From positions 1-7,872 of the forward strand of contig CAIZHL010000335.1 of NCBI GenBank assembly GCA_903932755.1: a stretch of 7,872 nucleotides of DNA, read 5' to 3'. The DNA comes from an uncultured beta proteobacterium (GTDB taxonomy: Bacteria > Pseudomonadota > Gammaproteobacteria > Burkholderiales > Rhodocyclaceae). The translations under genes and the position numbers were made by a program. Positions 1-6,562 of this stretch are shown piece by piece (position 1 is the stretch's first letter; the number at the start of each line of letters is the position of its first letter). Under the pieces are notes generated by a model. The model was not told the origin of the DNA. It searched no databases and was given only the letters and a program-made list of their open reading frames with translations.

Positions 1-73
1 GGGTGATCGCGGCATTCACCGCGAGCATCAGGTCGGGGGTGGCGACGTAGGTGGTGCGTCCTTCAAAGCGCAT
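1..73 (-). CDS. MoxR-type AAA+ ATPase, N-terminal fragment (runs off the left edge)
   Basis: Only the first 24 codons are present, starting at an ATG on the minus strand at 73-71 and reading MRFEGRTTYVATPDLMLAVN then AAIT. This closely resembles the N-terminus of MoxR-family AAA+ ATPases, which typically read M-x-F-x-G-(x)n-YVAT-x-DL-x-x-AVNAAI just before the Walker A loop. In that family the ATPase usually acts as a chaperone-like factor with a von Willebrand factor A (CoxE-like) partner, maturing or activating metal- or cofactor-containing enzymes. The Walker A, Walker B and sensor regions lie outside the window, so ATPase identity is inferred from the N-terminus alone. A weak purine-rich stretch (GAAAGAA, about 7 bases upstream) may be the ribosome binding site. 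It lies 83 bp beyond the DUF1841 stop in the same orientation with no clear terminator between, so co-transcription with the upstream operon is possible. Confidence 0.6.
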   Translation of the reverse strand, partial: MRFEGRTTYVATPDLMLAVNAAIT

Positions 74-156
74 GGTGTGTTCTTTCAGGGTTGAAGCAAT
101 AGAGTATCCCAAAGTCGGCCTGTGTCGCCGTGTTGCCGTCTCGTCAGCGCCGAGTT

Positions 157-582
157 TTATCCGGCCTTGCGCCGCACGCAGTCGATGTAGGCCTCGCCAT
201 CGGGCGGCAGCTTGCTGCGTTGGGCGCGCCAGAGCATTTCGCCGAGGCATTCGAGCACGTCGTGCAGCGCCTCGTGGCGGTCTGCGCGGCGGCTTTGCAG
301 CAGGGTGAAGGCGGCGCGGATGCCGGGCGGCTGGTCGATCGAAAGCTGTTCCTCGATCGCCAGGTGCAGCGAGAGGTGCAGGAAGGGATTGGTCTCGCCC
401 TGTTCCGGCGTCCATTCGCGGGTCAGCGCGTCCTCGGCTTCGAGCAGGGCGTGATATTCGGGATGCAGGGCAACCAGGTCGGCGGCCAGGGCTTCCATCG
501 CCGTGCCGGGCAGCCGCTGCCGGTGCTTGGTCCAGGCGTCGATCAGGAACTGGCGCGCCTGGTCGCGGGAAGGGTTAAACAT
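157..582 (-). CDS. DUF1841 family protein (uncharacterised, His/Glu-rich helical protein)
   Basis: A 141-residue protein starting MFNPSRDQARQF and recognised as DUF1841, a family of unknown function that I recall mainly from betaproteobacteria and relatives. The ATG at 582-580 is preferred over an upstream start at 609 because the family begins MFNP and a GGAAGGAG ribosome binding site lies just upstream. It has no signal peptide or membrane segment, so it is probably cytoplasmic and mostly helical. The family signature NPFLHLSLHLAIEEQ is at residues 65-79. Three H-x3-H-x3-E motifs are visible: H40/H44/E48, H69/H73/E77 and H103/H107/E111, with E115 one turn further on. This spacing puts ligands on one helix face and suggests metal binding, which is inference. 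The start overlaps the end of nth by 8 bp, so the gene is almost certainly translated from the rsx-nth transcript. The in vivo role is unknown. Confidence 0.88.
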   Translation of the reverse strand: MFNPSRDQARQFLIDAWTKHRQRLPGTAMEALAADLVALHPEYHALLEAEDALTREWTPEQGETNPFLHLSLHLAIEEQLSIDQPPGIRAAFTLLQSRRADRHEALHDVLECLGEMLWRAQRSKLPPDGEAYIDCVRRKAG

Positions 583-1207
583 TTTTCTCCTTCCAGGCGC
601 AGAGATCAAAGACGCCGCAATGCACGCAATCGGGCGAGCGCGCCTTGCAGGTGTAGCGGCCGTGGAGGATCAGCCAGTGGTGGGCGTGCAGGCGGAACTC
701 GGCGGGCACGGCTTTCATCAGCTTTTGCTCCACCGCGTCGACCGTCTTGCCCGGCGCCAGTCCGGTGCGGTTGCCGACGCGGAAGATATGGGTATCCACC
801 GCGATGGTTGCTTCCTTGAAGGCGATGTTGAGGACGACGTTGGCGGTCTTGCGGCCGACGCCGGGCAGGGCTTCGAGCGCGGCGCGATCGTGCGGCACTT
901 CGCCGCCGTGGCGCTCAAGCAGCAGGCGCGAGAGCGCGGCGACGTTCTTCGCCTTGGTGCGATAGAGGCCGATGGTCTGGATGTACTCGATCAGGCCTTC
1001 CTCGCCCAGCGCGGCGATGGCCTGCGGCGTCGGGTGGTCGTGGAACAGCGCGCGCGTGGCGCGATTCACGCCCTTGTCGGTGGCCTGGGCGGAAAGCACC
1101 ACGGCCACTAGCAACTGGAAGGGCGTGGCGTATTCGAGTTCGCCCTTTGGTTCCGGGTTGACGGCCGCGAGCCGGGTGAAGAATTCGCGGACTTTTTTCG
1201 GGCTCAT
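575..1207 (-). CDS. nth: Endonuclease III (DNA glycosylase/AP lyase)
   Basis: A 210-residue bifunctional base-excision repair enzyme that removes oxidised pyrimidines such as thymine glycol and nicks the abasic site by beta-elimination. The helix-hairpin-helix is LPGVGRKTANVV (residues 114-125). The catalytic lysine falls at K120 and the catalytic aspartate at D138 (VDTHIFRV), the same numbers as in the E. coli enzyme. The C-terminal [4Fe-4S] loop has the exact C-x6-C-x2-C-x5-C spacing at C187, C194, C197 and C203. Length matches the family (about 211 residues). The start is the ATG at 1207, which overlaps the rsxE stop as ATGA; no Shine-Dalgarno is visible, so translation probably depends on termination-reinitiation from rsxE. 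The 3' end overlaps the DUF1841 start by 8 bp. Placement directly after rsxE is also seen in enterobacteria. Confidence 0.97.
   Translation of the reverse strand: MSPKKVREFFTRLAAVNPEPKGELEYATPFQLLVAVVLSAQATDKGVNRATRALFHDHPTPQAIAALGEEGLIEYIQTIGLYRTKAKNVAALSRLLLERHGGEVPHDRAALEALPGVGRKTANVVLNIAFKEATIAVDTHIFRVGNRTGLAPGKTVDAVEQKLMKAVPAEFRLHAHHWLILHGRYTCKARSPDCVHCGVFDLCAWKEKNV
587..594 (-). promoter_or_regulatory. Ribosome binding site of the DUF1841 gene
   Basis: GGAAGGAG on the minus strand, followed by AAAA and the ATG at 582. It decides the start codon of the DUF1841 gene against the in-frame start at 609, and it lies inside the last codons of nth. Confidence 0.7.
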
Positions 1208-1893
1208 GCCGGGAGGGAGTTTGCCGCCGGCGGTTGCTCGTGCTGGCGGTTTTCGCGCACGCGCTGGTTGGCGCGCGCATCCAGCCAGTTGCGGCCGGCG
1301 ATCAGCAGGCCAAGGACGAAGAAGGCGCCCGGCGGCAGCATGGCGATCAGGAAGCCGGGGTAGGTCTCGGGCAGCACCTGGATCCCGGACAGCGTCGGGA
1401 AGATCATCTCGATGCCGGAAAACAGGGTGCCCTGTCCGATGAGTTCGCGCACAGCCCCCAGCAGCGCGATCACCCAGACGAAACCGATGCCCATCATCAG
1501 CCCGTCGAAGGTGGCTGCGCGCAGCCCGTTCTTGGCGGCGAAGGCTTCGACGCGGGCCAAGACGATGCAGTTGGTGACGATCAGCGGGATGAAAATGCCC
1601 AGCACCAGATAAAGGTCGTGGAGGAAGGCATTGAAGGCCAGGTCGACGACCGTCACCAGCGCCGCGATGATCAGGACGAACACCGGGATGCGGATTTCGT
1701 AGGGGATCAACGCGCGCAGGGCGGAGATGGCGAAGTTCGCCAGCATCATGACGAGGATGGTGGCCAGGCCCAGGCTGGCGGCATTGACGAAATTGGTGCT
1801 GACCGCCAGCAGCGGACAGAGGCCGAGCAACTGGGCGAGGATGCTGTTCTGCTTCCACAGGCCGTTCCAGGCAATTTCCTTGTAGGCGCTCAT
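1204..1893 (-). CDS. rsxE: Electron transport complex subunit RsxE (RnfE)
   Basis: A 229-residue integral membrane subunit of the Rnf/Rsx complex, homologous to NqrD and a structural counterpart of RsxA. About six hydrophobic segments are visible, roughly at residues 17-36, 38-58, 67-88, 94-112, 128-150 and 180-200. The family cysteines C26 (LLGLCPLLAV) and C109 (IVTNCIVLAR) are present; in Nqr/Rnf structures the paired cysteines of the two subunits hold a membrane-embedded iron-sulfur centre. The C-terminus after about residue 201 is a hydrophilic Arg/Gln/Pro tail, presumably outside the membrane. The start is supported by GAGGAG at 1902-1907, 8 bases before the ATG. It overlaps rsxG by 4 bp and nth by 4 bp (both ATGA), placing it inside a translationally coupled operon. 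Confidence 0.96.
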   Translation of the reverse strand: MSAYKEIAWNGLWKQNSILAQLLGLCPLLAVSTNFVNAASLGLATILVMMLANFAISALRALIPYEIRIPVFVLIIAALVTVVDLAFNAFLHDLYLVLGIFIPLIVTNCIVLARVEAFAAKNGLRAATFDGLMMGIGFVWVIALLGAVRELIGQGTLFSGIEMIFPTLSGIQVLPETYPGFLIAMLPPGAFFVLGLLIAGRNWLDARANQRVRENRQHEQPPAANSLPA

Positions 1894-2588
1894 TGCTTGC
1901 TCTCCTCGTATCGCGCGTTCGCCGGCAGGGCGAACAGCCTGTCGCGGTTTTCAGCCGCCCAAGCCAGTGCGCGGCCGCTGGCATTGGTAACGGCGCGGGC
2001 GGAAATGGTGGCGCCGCTCATCTGGTCGAAGCGACCGCCATCCTTCTTCACGCGCCACTTGTCGCGCGGGACACTGTCAAAACCGAGATTGCTGAACTGG
2101 GTGATCCACGGCCGCGCCTTGTTGCGGTCCTTCTTGGGGTCGATGTAGTCGCCCAGGCCCGGGGTTTCCTTGTGCGCCGTGACGCGGACGGCCAGCAGCC
2201 TGCCATCGGCGCCGACGGCGAGGATCAGGCCGATGCGGCCGGAATAGCCGTCACGCGCCGCCGCTTCGAGCACCACGGCCACCGGGGCCCCGCTTTTGCG
2301 CGCGCGCCAGATGCGGGTTTCCACATCCAGTCCGAGGGCCGCTTGCGGCGCCAGGGTGATGGCGTCGGCCATCAGGTCGTTGTCATACAGCGGCGGCGGC
2401 AGCACTTCGCCGATCAGGCGCAGCTTTTCGGCCAGCGCGCTGGCCGCGACCAATGGCTCGGTGGCCTTGTAGGTGCCGGCCATCAGCGCGGTAAACACCA
2501 GTGTGAAGGCCAGCATGATGGCCGCAGTGCGCACCGCGATGCGCAGGACGCCGGATTCCTGGCGGACGACCTGGATCGGATCGCTCAT
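1890..2588 (-). CDS. rsxG: Electron transport complex subunit RsxG (RnfG), FMN-binding
   Basis: A 232-residue subunit with one N-terminal membrane anchor (about residues 17-38) and an FMN-binding domain on the outer side of the membrane. The flavinylation motif is D188-Q-M-S-G-A-T194; in this family the FMN phosphate is esterified to the threonine, here T194, by the flavin transferase ApbE acting in the periplasm. The conserved segment HKETPGLGDYI (139-149) is also present, as expected for RnfG/NqrC. The start at 2588 is set by a perfect AGGAGG six bases upstream and by the ATGA overlap with the rsxD stop. The stop overlaps rsxE, again as ATGA. No ApbE gene is seen in this window, so the transferase must be encoded elsewhere. 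Confidence 0.96.
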   Translation of the reverse strand: MSDPIQVVRQESGVLRIAVRTAAIMLAFTLVFTALMAGTYKATEPLVAASALAEKLRLIGEVLPPPLYDNDLMADAITLAPQAALGLDVETRIWRARKSGAPVAVVLEAAARDGYSGRIGLILAVGADGRLLAVRVTAHKETPGLGDYIDPKKDRNKARPWITQFSNLGFDSVPRDKWRVKKDGGRFDQMSGATISARAVTNASGRALAWAAENRDRLFALPANARYEESKQ

Positions 2589-3631
2589 CGCGCGCCTCCT
2601 CCCCTGGTTTTGTGTCCGAATACCGGCGGCTGCGTGTACATGTCGATCAGGGGTGCGGCGATGTTCATCAGCAGCACAGCGAAGGCAATCCCGTCGGGAT
2701 AGGCGCCGAAAGTGCGGATGACCCAGGTCAAGAGCGCGATGCCGGCGGCGAAGATCAGCTTGCCGCGCGGCGTGGTGCAGCCCGAAACCGGATCGGTGAC
2801 GATGAAGAAGGCGCCCAGCATGGCGCCGCCGGTAAACAGGTGGAAGCTGGGGCCGACGAAGCGCGTCGGATCGTACATGGCGAAGCCGCCCGAGATGACG
2901 AACAAAGTGGCGAGGAAGGCTGCCGGCATGTGCCAGGTGATGATGCGCTGCTGCAGCAGATAGATGCCGCCGAGGAAATAGCCGGCGGCGACCCATTCCC
3001 AGCCCTTGCCGCCGATGTTGCCGAAGCTGGCATCGCTGCCCAGCACGCCGGCCACCGTGGCGCGCGCGTCGGCGGTGTGCAGGGCCGTGCGCAGGGCGTC
3101 CAGCGGCGTCGCCATGGTGATCGCATCGAGCTGGCGGTCGCCGAAAATCGCATTCCATTGCGGCAGGAAATCGGTGAAGCCGACCGCCGGCCACTGCGAC
3201 ATCAGCGACGGGTAGGCGACGATCATCAGGGCGAAGGCGACCATCGCCGGATTGAAGGGGTTCTGGCCGAGGCCGCCGTAAAGGTGCTTGGCGACCACGA
3301 TGGCCGCCAGCACGCCGATCACGGTCAGCCACCACGGCGCGATCGGCGGGAAGGTCAGGGCGATCAGCCAGGCCGTGACCAGCGCCGAGCCGTCGCCGAG
3401 GAACATCATCAGCGGCTTGCCGCGCAGTTTCAGCATCACGGCTTCGGCCGCCAGCGCGGTGATCGAGGCCAGCACGATCTGCACCAGTACCGCGGCGCCG
3501 AAGAACCAGACATACACGGCGATGCCCGGCAGCAGCGCGAGAAGCACGCGCAGCATGACCGACTGGACGCTTGCCGGCTGGAGGAAGTAGGGGGAGTTGT
3601 TCACGATGCGCTCATTGTCCTGCTCAGTCAT
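2585..3631 (-). CDS. rsxD: Electron transport complex subunit RsxD (RnfD), covalent FMN subunit
   Basis: A 348-residue polytopic membrane protein, the NqrB counterpart. Hydrophobic segments are clustered at about 26-50, 52-68, 82-115, 128-145, 212-228, 236-252, 266-280 and 291-330. The flavinylation site is the motif D169-A-I-T-M-A-T175-P-L, in which the last threonine (T175) should carry covalent FMN. A second conserved block, GGLGQNPFNPAM (119-130), is typical of RnfD/NqrB. Length agrees with the family (about 350). The start at 3631 overlaps the rsxC stop by 8 bp (ATGACTGA); the upstream sequence has only a weak GGCAGG, so coupling to rsxC translation is likely. The stop overlaps the rsxG start as ATGA. 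Confidence 0.96.
   Translation of the reverse strand: MTEQDNERIVNNSPYFLQPASVQSVMLRVLLALLPGIAVYVWFFGAAVLVQIVLASITALAAEAVMLKLRGKPLMMFLGDGSALVTAWLIALTFPPIAPWWLTVIGVLAAIVVAKHLYGGLGQNPFNPAMVAFALMIVAYPSLMSQWPAVGFTDFLPQWNAIFGDRQLDAITMATPLDALRTALHTADARATVAGVLGSDASFGNIGGKGWEWVAAGYFLGGIYLLQQRIITWHMPAAFLATLFVISGGFAMYDPTRFVGPSFHLFTGGAMLGAFFIVTDPVSGCTTPRGKLIFAAGIALLTWVIRTFGAYPDGIAFAVLLMNIAAPLIDMYTQPPVFGHKTRGGGAR
2595..2600 (-). promoter_or_regulatory. Strong ribosome binding site of rsxG
   Basis: A perfect AGGAGG, six bases before the rsxG ATG and inside the 3' end of rsxD. It is the best Shine-Dalgarno in the operon and fixes the rsxG start despite the overlap with rsxD. Confidence 0.75.
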
Positions 3632-5315
3632 CCTGCCGCAGTTGCGGCTTGGCCATTTCGCGGATCTCGGCGCGGCGCGCTTCGATGGCGGAGACTTCGG
3701 CCTGCTGCTCGGGCGTCAGGTCAGCCGTGTTTTCCGGGTGCACCAGCGACTTCTCGGCGCGGGCACGTTCCAGGGCGGCGGCGATCAGTGCTTTCTTGGC
3801 TTCCTCTTCCGGTGTGGCGGCGGGCTTCGCCGCTTCGGCTACGGCGGCCGCTGCCTTCTCGCGTCCGGCTGCGGTCTTGGCCGCGAGCTTGGCGGCTTTC
3901 TCCTGCTTTTCGCGTTCCTCGCGCAGGAGTCGGAATTCGTAGCGCTCGCGCGCCACGTCGGCCGCTTCCTTTTCGACCTCGCGCGCCCAGATTTCGCTCT
4001 TGGCGAAACGGTAATAGTCGACCAGAGGAATGCGCGAGGGGCAGACGTAGGCGCAGCAGCCGCATTCGATGCAGTCGAAAAGATTGTATTCCTGCGCCTT
4101 GCCGAAAATCTTCGCCCGTGAAAACCAGTACATCTCGAAAGGCTGGAGGTCGGCGGGGCATGCTTTGGCGCATTCGCCGCAGCGGATGCAGGGCATCTCG
4201 GGCGGCGGCGGCGGGAACAGCTTTTTCGAGCCGACCAGCACGCAGTTGGTGGCCTTGACGACCGGAACGTCTTCGCCCGGCATCAGCAGGCCCATCATGG
4301 GGCCGCCCATGATCACGCGGTCGCTGTCGGGCAGCTTGTCGCAGAGTGCGATCAAATCCTGCATCGGCGTACCGAACAGCACTTCGTAGTTGCGTGCCTG
4401 TTTGACATTGCCCGCGACCGTAACGATGCGCGAGATCAGCGGACGGCCAAGTTCGATCGCTTCGTGAATGGCATAGGCGGTGCCGACGTTGAAGCATTGC
4501 ACGCCGTAGTCGGTCGAGCGTTCGCCATGCGGTACTTCGATGCCGGTGAGGACGCGGATCAACTTCTTGGCACCGCCGGCCGGATAGCGCGTCGGTACGG
4601 CCACCACCTCGATGGCGGCGTCTGCGGCAGCGGCATTGGCTGCCCGGGCCGCGGCTTCCATCGCGGCGATGGCTTCCGGCTTGTTGTCCTCGATGCCGAT
4701 CAGAACCTTTCCCGCCGCGAGCATCTCGCGCATGATCGCGGCGCCCTTGAGGATGGCCGCGGCGCGCTCGCGCATCAACACGTCGTCGCAGGTGATGAAG
4801 GGTTCGCACTCGGCGCCGTTGAGGACCAGGGTGTCGAGCTTGCCCTGTTTGCCGGCGTTGAGTTTCAGGTAGGTCGGGAATACCGCACCGCCGAGGCCGA
4901 CGACACCGGCATCGCGCAGGTAGTCGCGGATCTGCGTAGGTGTCGCGGAACGATAGTCGAAGGGCTGGTTCGCCACCCACTCGTCGCGGCCATCCGTTTC
5001 GATCACCACGCACATCGCCGACAGGCCGGAGGTATGCGGCATCAGGCGCATTTCGACGGCGACCACGGTGCCCGAGGCGGACGCATGCACGGCCGACGAG
5101 GCGTTGCCGTCGGCGCCGCCGATGCGCTGGCCCTTGAGCACGCGTTCTCCGGCCTTCACCAGCGGCCGCGGCGGGCCGCCGATGCTCTGGTGCAGCGGGA
5201 TCACGAGAAAAGTCGGCGTTGGCGCCACGGCGATCGGCAGCGAAGTCGATGCGTCCTTGTGATAGTCCGGCTTGACGCCGCCGTGAAAGCCGAACAGGCG
5301 CTGCAGCACGCTCAT
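3624..5315 (-). CDS. rsxC: Electron transport complex subunit RsxC (RnfC), NADH/FMN and iron-sulfur subunit
   Basis: A 563-residue peripheral subunit that docks NADH and passes electrons to the complex. The order is: an N-terminal RnfC barrel-sandwich domain (about 1-110); a complex-I 51-kDa-like flavin/NADH domain with [13 protein letters not shown] (140-152) and [13 protein letters not shown] (166-178); a SLBB-like segment (about 290-350); then two [4Fe-4S] motifs, C376-x2-C379-x2-C382-x3-C386-P and C415-x2-C418-x2-C421-x3-C425-P. From about residue 445 the protein is an Ala/Lys/Glu/Arg-rich tail that looks helical or coiled-coil. E. coli RsxC is about 740 residues with a longer repetitive tail, so this is a shorter-tail form. 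The ATG at 5315 is chosen because it forms ATGA with the rsxB stop and follows AAAAGGAAG; the frame is open much further upstream, but only as an overlap of rsxB and rsxA. It ends 8 bp inside rsxD. Confidence 0.97.
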   Translation of the reverse strand: MSVLQRLFGFHGGVKPDYHKDASTSLPIAVAPTPTFLVIPLHQSIGGPPRPLVKAGERVLKGQRIGGADGNASSAVHASASGTVVAVEMRLMPHTSGLSAMCVVIETDGRDEWVANQPFDYRSATPTQIRDYLRDAGVVGLGGAVFPTYLKLNAGKQGKLDTLVLNGAECEPFITCDDVLMRERAAAILKGAAIMREMLAAGKVLIGIEDNKPEAIAAMEAAARAANAAAADAAIEVVAVPTRYPAGGAKKLIRVLTGIEVPHGERSTDYGVQCFNVGTAYAIHEAIELGRPLISRIVTVAGNVKQARNYEVLFGTPMQDLIALCDKLPDSDRVIMGGPMMGLLMPGEDVPVVKATNCVLVGSKKLFPPPPPEMPCIRCGECAKACPADLQPFEMYWFSRAKIFGKAQEYNLFDCIECGCCAYVCPSRIPLVDYYRFAKSEIWAREVEKEAADVARERYEFRLLREEREKQEKAAKLAAKTAAGREKAAAAVAEAAKPAATPEEEAKKALIAAALERARAEKSLVHPENTADLTPEQQAEVSAIEARRAEIREMAKPQLRQDD

Positions 5316-5875
5316 GCCGCTTCCTTTTGCGCCGGCACGATCCTGACAACGGGATATCGCCATTTCCAGGTCTCGACACTTTCGGCAATCGGCTCCATCG
5401 ATATGCAATCGACCGGGCAGGGCGGCAGGCAGAGTTCGCAGCCGGTGCATTGGCTGGCGACGATGGTGTGCATCTGCTTCGCCGCGCCGACGATGGCATC
5501 CACCGGGCAGGCCTGGATGCACAGCGTACAGCCGATGCAGGCCTGCTCGTCGATGACCGCTACCGACTTCGGCTTTTCTACGCCGTGCTCGGCGGACAGC
5601 GGCTTGAACTCGCGCCCGAGCAGGTCGGCCAGTTTGTGGATGCCTTCCTCGCCTCCGGGCGGGCACTGGTTGATTTCCGCCTCGCCCTTGGCGATGGCCG
5701 TGGCATAGGGCTTGCAGCCGGGGAAGCCGCATTGCCCGCATTGGGTTTGCGGCAATATCGCGTCGATCTTTTCGACCAGCGGGTCGCCTTCGACGCGAAA
5801 GCGCACGGCGGCGTAACCGAGGGCGGCGCCGAGCACGACGGCGCCCAGCGCCATGACCAGGAGGGCTTCGAGCAT
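5312..5875 (-). CDS. rsxB: Electron transport complex subunit RsxB (RnfB), polyferredoxin
   Basis: A 187-residue iron-sulfur subunit with an N-terminal hydrophobic anchor (about residues 3-25). The first cluster motif is C46-x2-C49-x4-C54-x16-C71, the [4Fe-4S] domain typical of RnfB. Two ferredoxin-type motifs follow: C113-x2-C116-x2-C119-x3-C123-P and C143-x2-C146-x2-C149-x3-C153-P. It is thought to carry electrons between soluble ferredoxin or SoxR and the membrane subunits on the cytoplasmic side. Length matches the gamma/betaproteobacterial form (about 190 residues) rather than the longer clostridial one. The start lies 3 bp after the rsxA stop, with AGGT five bases upstream spanning that stop. 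The end overlaps rsxC as ATGA. Confidence 0.96.
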   Translation of the reverse strand: MLEALLVMALGAVVLGAALGYAAVRFRVEGDPLVEKIDAILPQTQCGQCGFPGCKPYATAIAKGEAEINQCPPGGEEGIHKLADLLGREFKPLSAEHGVEKPKSVAVIDEQACIGCTLCIQACPVDAIVGAAKQMHTIVASQCTGCELCLPPCPVDCISMEPIAESVETWKWRYPVVRIVPAQKEAA

Positions 5876-5878
5876 TTC

Positions 5879-6463
5879 TTACCTGTACTTGTCCAGACCG
5901 GCGAAGCCCATGAAGGCGAGACTCATCAGGCCGGCGGTGATCATGGCAATGGCGGTGCCGCGGAAATGCACCGGAACATCCGCCGCCTCGAGCCGTTCGC
6001 GGATGCCACCAAACAGCACCAGGGCCAGCGTAAAGCCCATCGCACTGCCGAAACCGAACAGCAGCGATTCGAAAAAGTTGTGGCGCAGGCTGACGTTGAG
6101 CAGCGGGATGCCGAGCACGGCGCAGTTGGTCGTGATCAGGGGCAGGTAGATGCCCAGCACCTGATGCAGCAGCGGACTGGTCTTCTGGATCACCAGTTCG
6201 GTCAGCTGCACGATGGCGGCAATGGTCACGATGAACGACAGGGTGCGCAGGTATTCGAGCTGATTGGGTATCAGCAGCCAGCGGTCGATGATGAAACTGG
6301 CGCCGCAGGCCATGGTCAGCACGAAGGTCGTCGCGGCCCCCATCCCGGTCGCGGTTTCGAGCTTCTTGGAGACTCCCATGAACGGGCACAGGCCGAGAAT
6401 GCGCACGAAAACGACGTTGTTGACGAGGACCGCGCCGAGAACGATGAAGAGATAGCTGGTCAT
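5879..6463 (-). CDS. rsxA: Electron transport complex subunit RsxA (RnfA)
   Basis: A 194-residue integral membrane subunit, nearly the same length as E. coli RsxA (193) and very similar along its whole length: [16 protein letters not shown] (23-38), [11 protein letters not shown] (108-118) and the C-terminal [20 protein letters not shown] (167-186). About six membrane segments. Conserved cysteines C26 and C114 are expected to help hold the iron centre shared with RsxE. I chose the ATG at 6463 because the family starts MTxYL; the frame is open to a TTG at 6493, which would add ten residues not found in relatives. No Shine-Dalgarno precedes the chosen ATG, which is odd for the first gene of an operon. 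It is the promoter-proximal gene of the rsx-nth-DUF1841 unit, preceded by a 99-bp gap to pyrD. Confidence 0.97.
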   Translation of the reverse strand: MTSYLFIVLGAVLVNNVVFVRILGLCPFMGVSKKLETATGMGAATTFVLTMACGASFIIDRWLLIPNQLEYLRTLSFIVTIAAIVQLTELVIQKTSPLLHQVLGIYLPLITTNCAVLGIPLLNVSLRHNFFESLLFGFGSAMGFTLALVLFGGIRERLEAADVPVHFRGTAIAMITAGLMSLAFMGFAGLDKYR

Positions 6464-6496
6464 GATGTGCGGAGTTTCAGGAATGGACCGCAATAA

Positions 6497-6510
6497 TTGG
6501 TGGAGATCAA
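6497..6510 (-). promoter_or_regulatory. FNR/CRP-family-like dyad upstream of rsxA
   Basis: Minus strand TTGATCTCCACCAA matches the FNR consensus TTGAT-N4-ATCAA at 9 of 10 specified bases. It lies immediately downstream of the candidate -10, around the predicted start point, where an FNR/DNR-type regulator would be expected to block rather than activate that promoter. Overlapping dyads share the place (plus-strand GAGAT at 6503-6507 with ATCTC at 6514-6518, and ATAATT at 6493-6498 with AATTAT at 6510-6515). Functional use is inference. Confidence 0.3.
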
Positions 6511-6540
6511 ATTATCTCGCTTTTAACGGTATGTTTGCAA
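6511..6540 (-). promoter_or_regulatory. Candidate sigma-70 promoter for the rsx operon
   Basis: On the minus strand, TTGCAA (6540-6535, four of six matches to the -35 consensus) is followed by an 18-bp spacer and GATAAT (6516-6511, five of six matches to the -10 consensus). The start point would be near 6504, giving a 5' leader of about 40 bases. It lies in the 99-bp pyrD-rsxA gap, which is locally AT-rich against a GC-rich background. There is no recognisable rho-independent terminator after pyrD, so read-through from pyrD could also contribute. Read from consensus only. Confidence 0.45.
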
Positions 6541-6562
6541 GTGAAAAACGCTTCTGCCGCGC

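Noticed and set aside
74..156. Possible terminator or promoter between the DUF1841 gene and the MoxR-type gene
   Set aside because: Only a four-base-pair CGGC/GCCG stem without a T run was found, and the best -10-like string (GATACT) has no convincing -35. Not enough to call either.
583..609. Earlier start of the DUF1841 gene at 609, adding nine residues
   Set aside because: The family begins at MFNP, and the ribosome binding site at 587-594 serves the ATG at 582.
1985..3335. Upstream extensions of the rsxG frame (to 3335) and of the nth frame (to 1984)
   Set aside because: Both read through the preceding gene in a wrong frame. The family N-termini and overlapping junctions fix the starts at 2588 and 1207.
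4200..4215. GGCGGCGGCGGC run that looks like a microsatellite
   Set aside because: It encodes a proline stretch just before the first iron-sulfur motif of RsxC and is a coding low-complexity segment, not a separate repeat element.
2612..4258. A 548-codon open frame on the plus strand opposite rsxC, rsxD and the start of rsxG
   Set aside because: It is antisense to genes with clear family identity, its protein is rich in Gly/Arg/Asp/His with no recognisable domain, and it spans several gene boundaries. In GC-rich DNA the complementary frame of a real gene often stays open.
5316..6389. Upstream extension of the rsxC frame to 6389, which would give a 921-residue protein
   Set aside because: The added part covers rsxB and most of rsxA in another frame and has shuffled Arg/His-rich composition. 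The real start at 5315 has a ribosome binding site and an ATGA junction.
4464..6496. Two more long plus-strand open frames (4464-5708 and 5327-6496)
   Set aside because: They overlap each other and lie antisense to rsxA, rsxB and rsxC. No family resemblance, no ribosome binding site of note; best explained by codon bias of the real genes.
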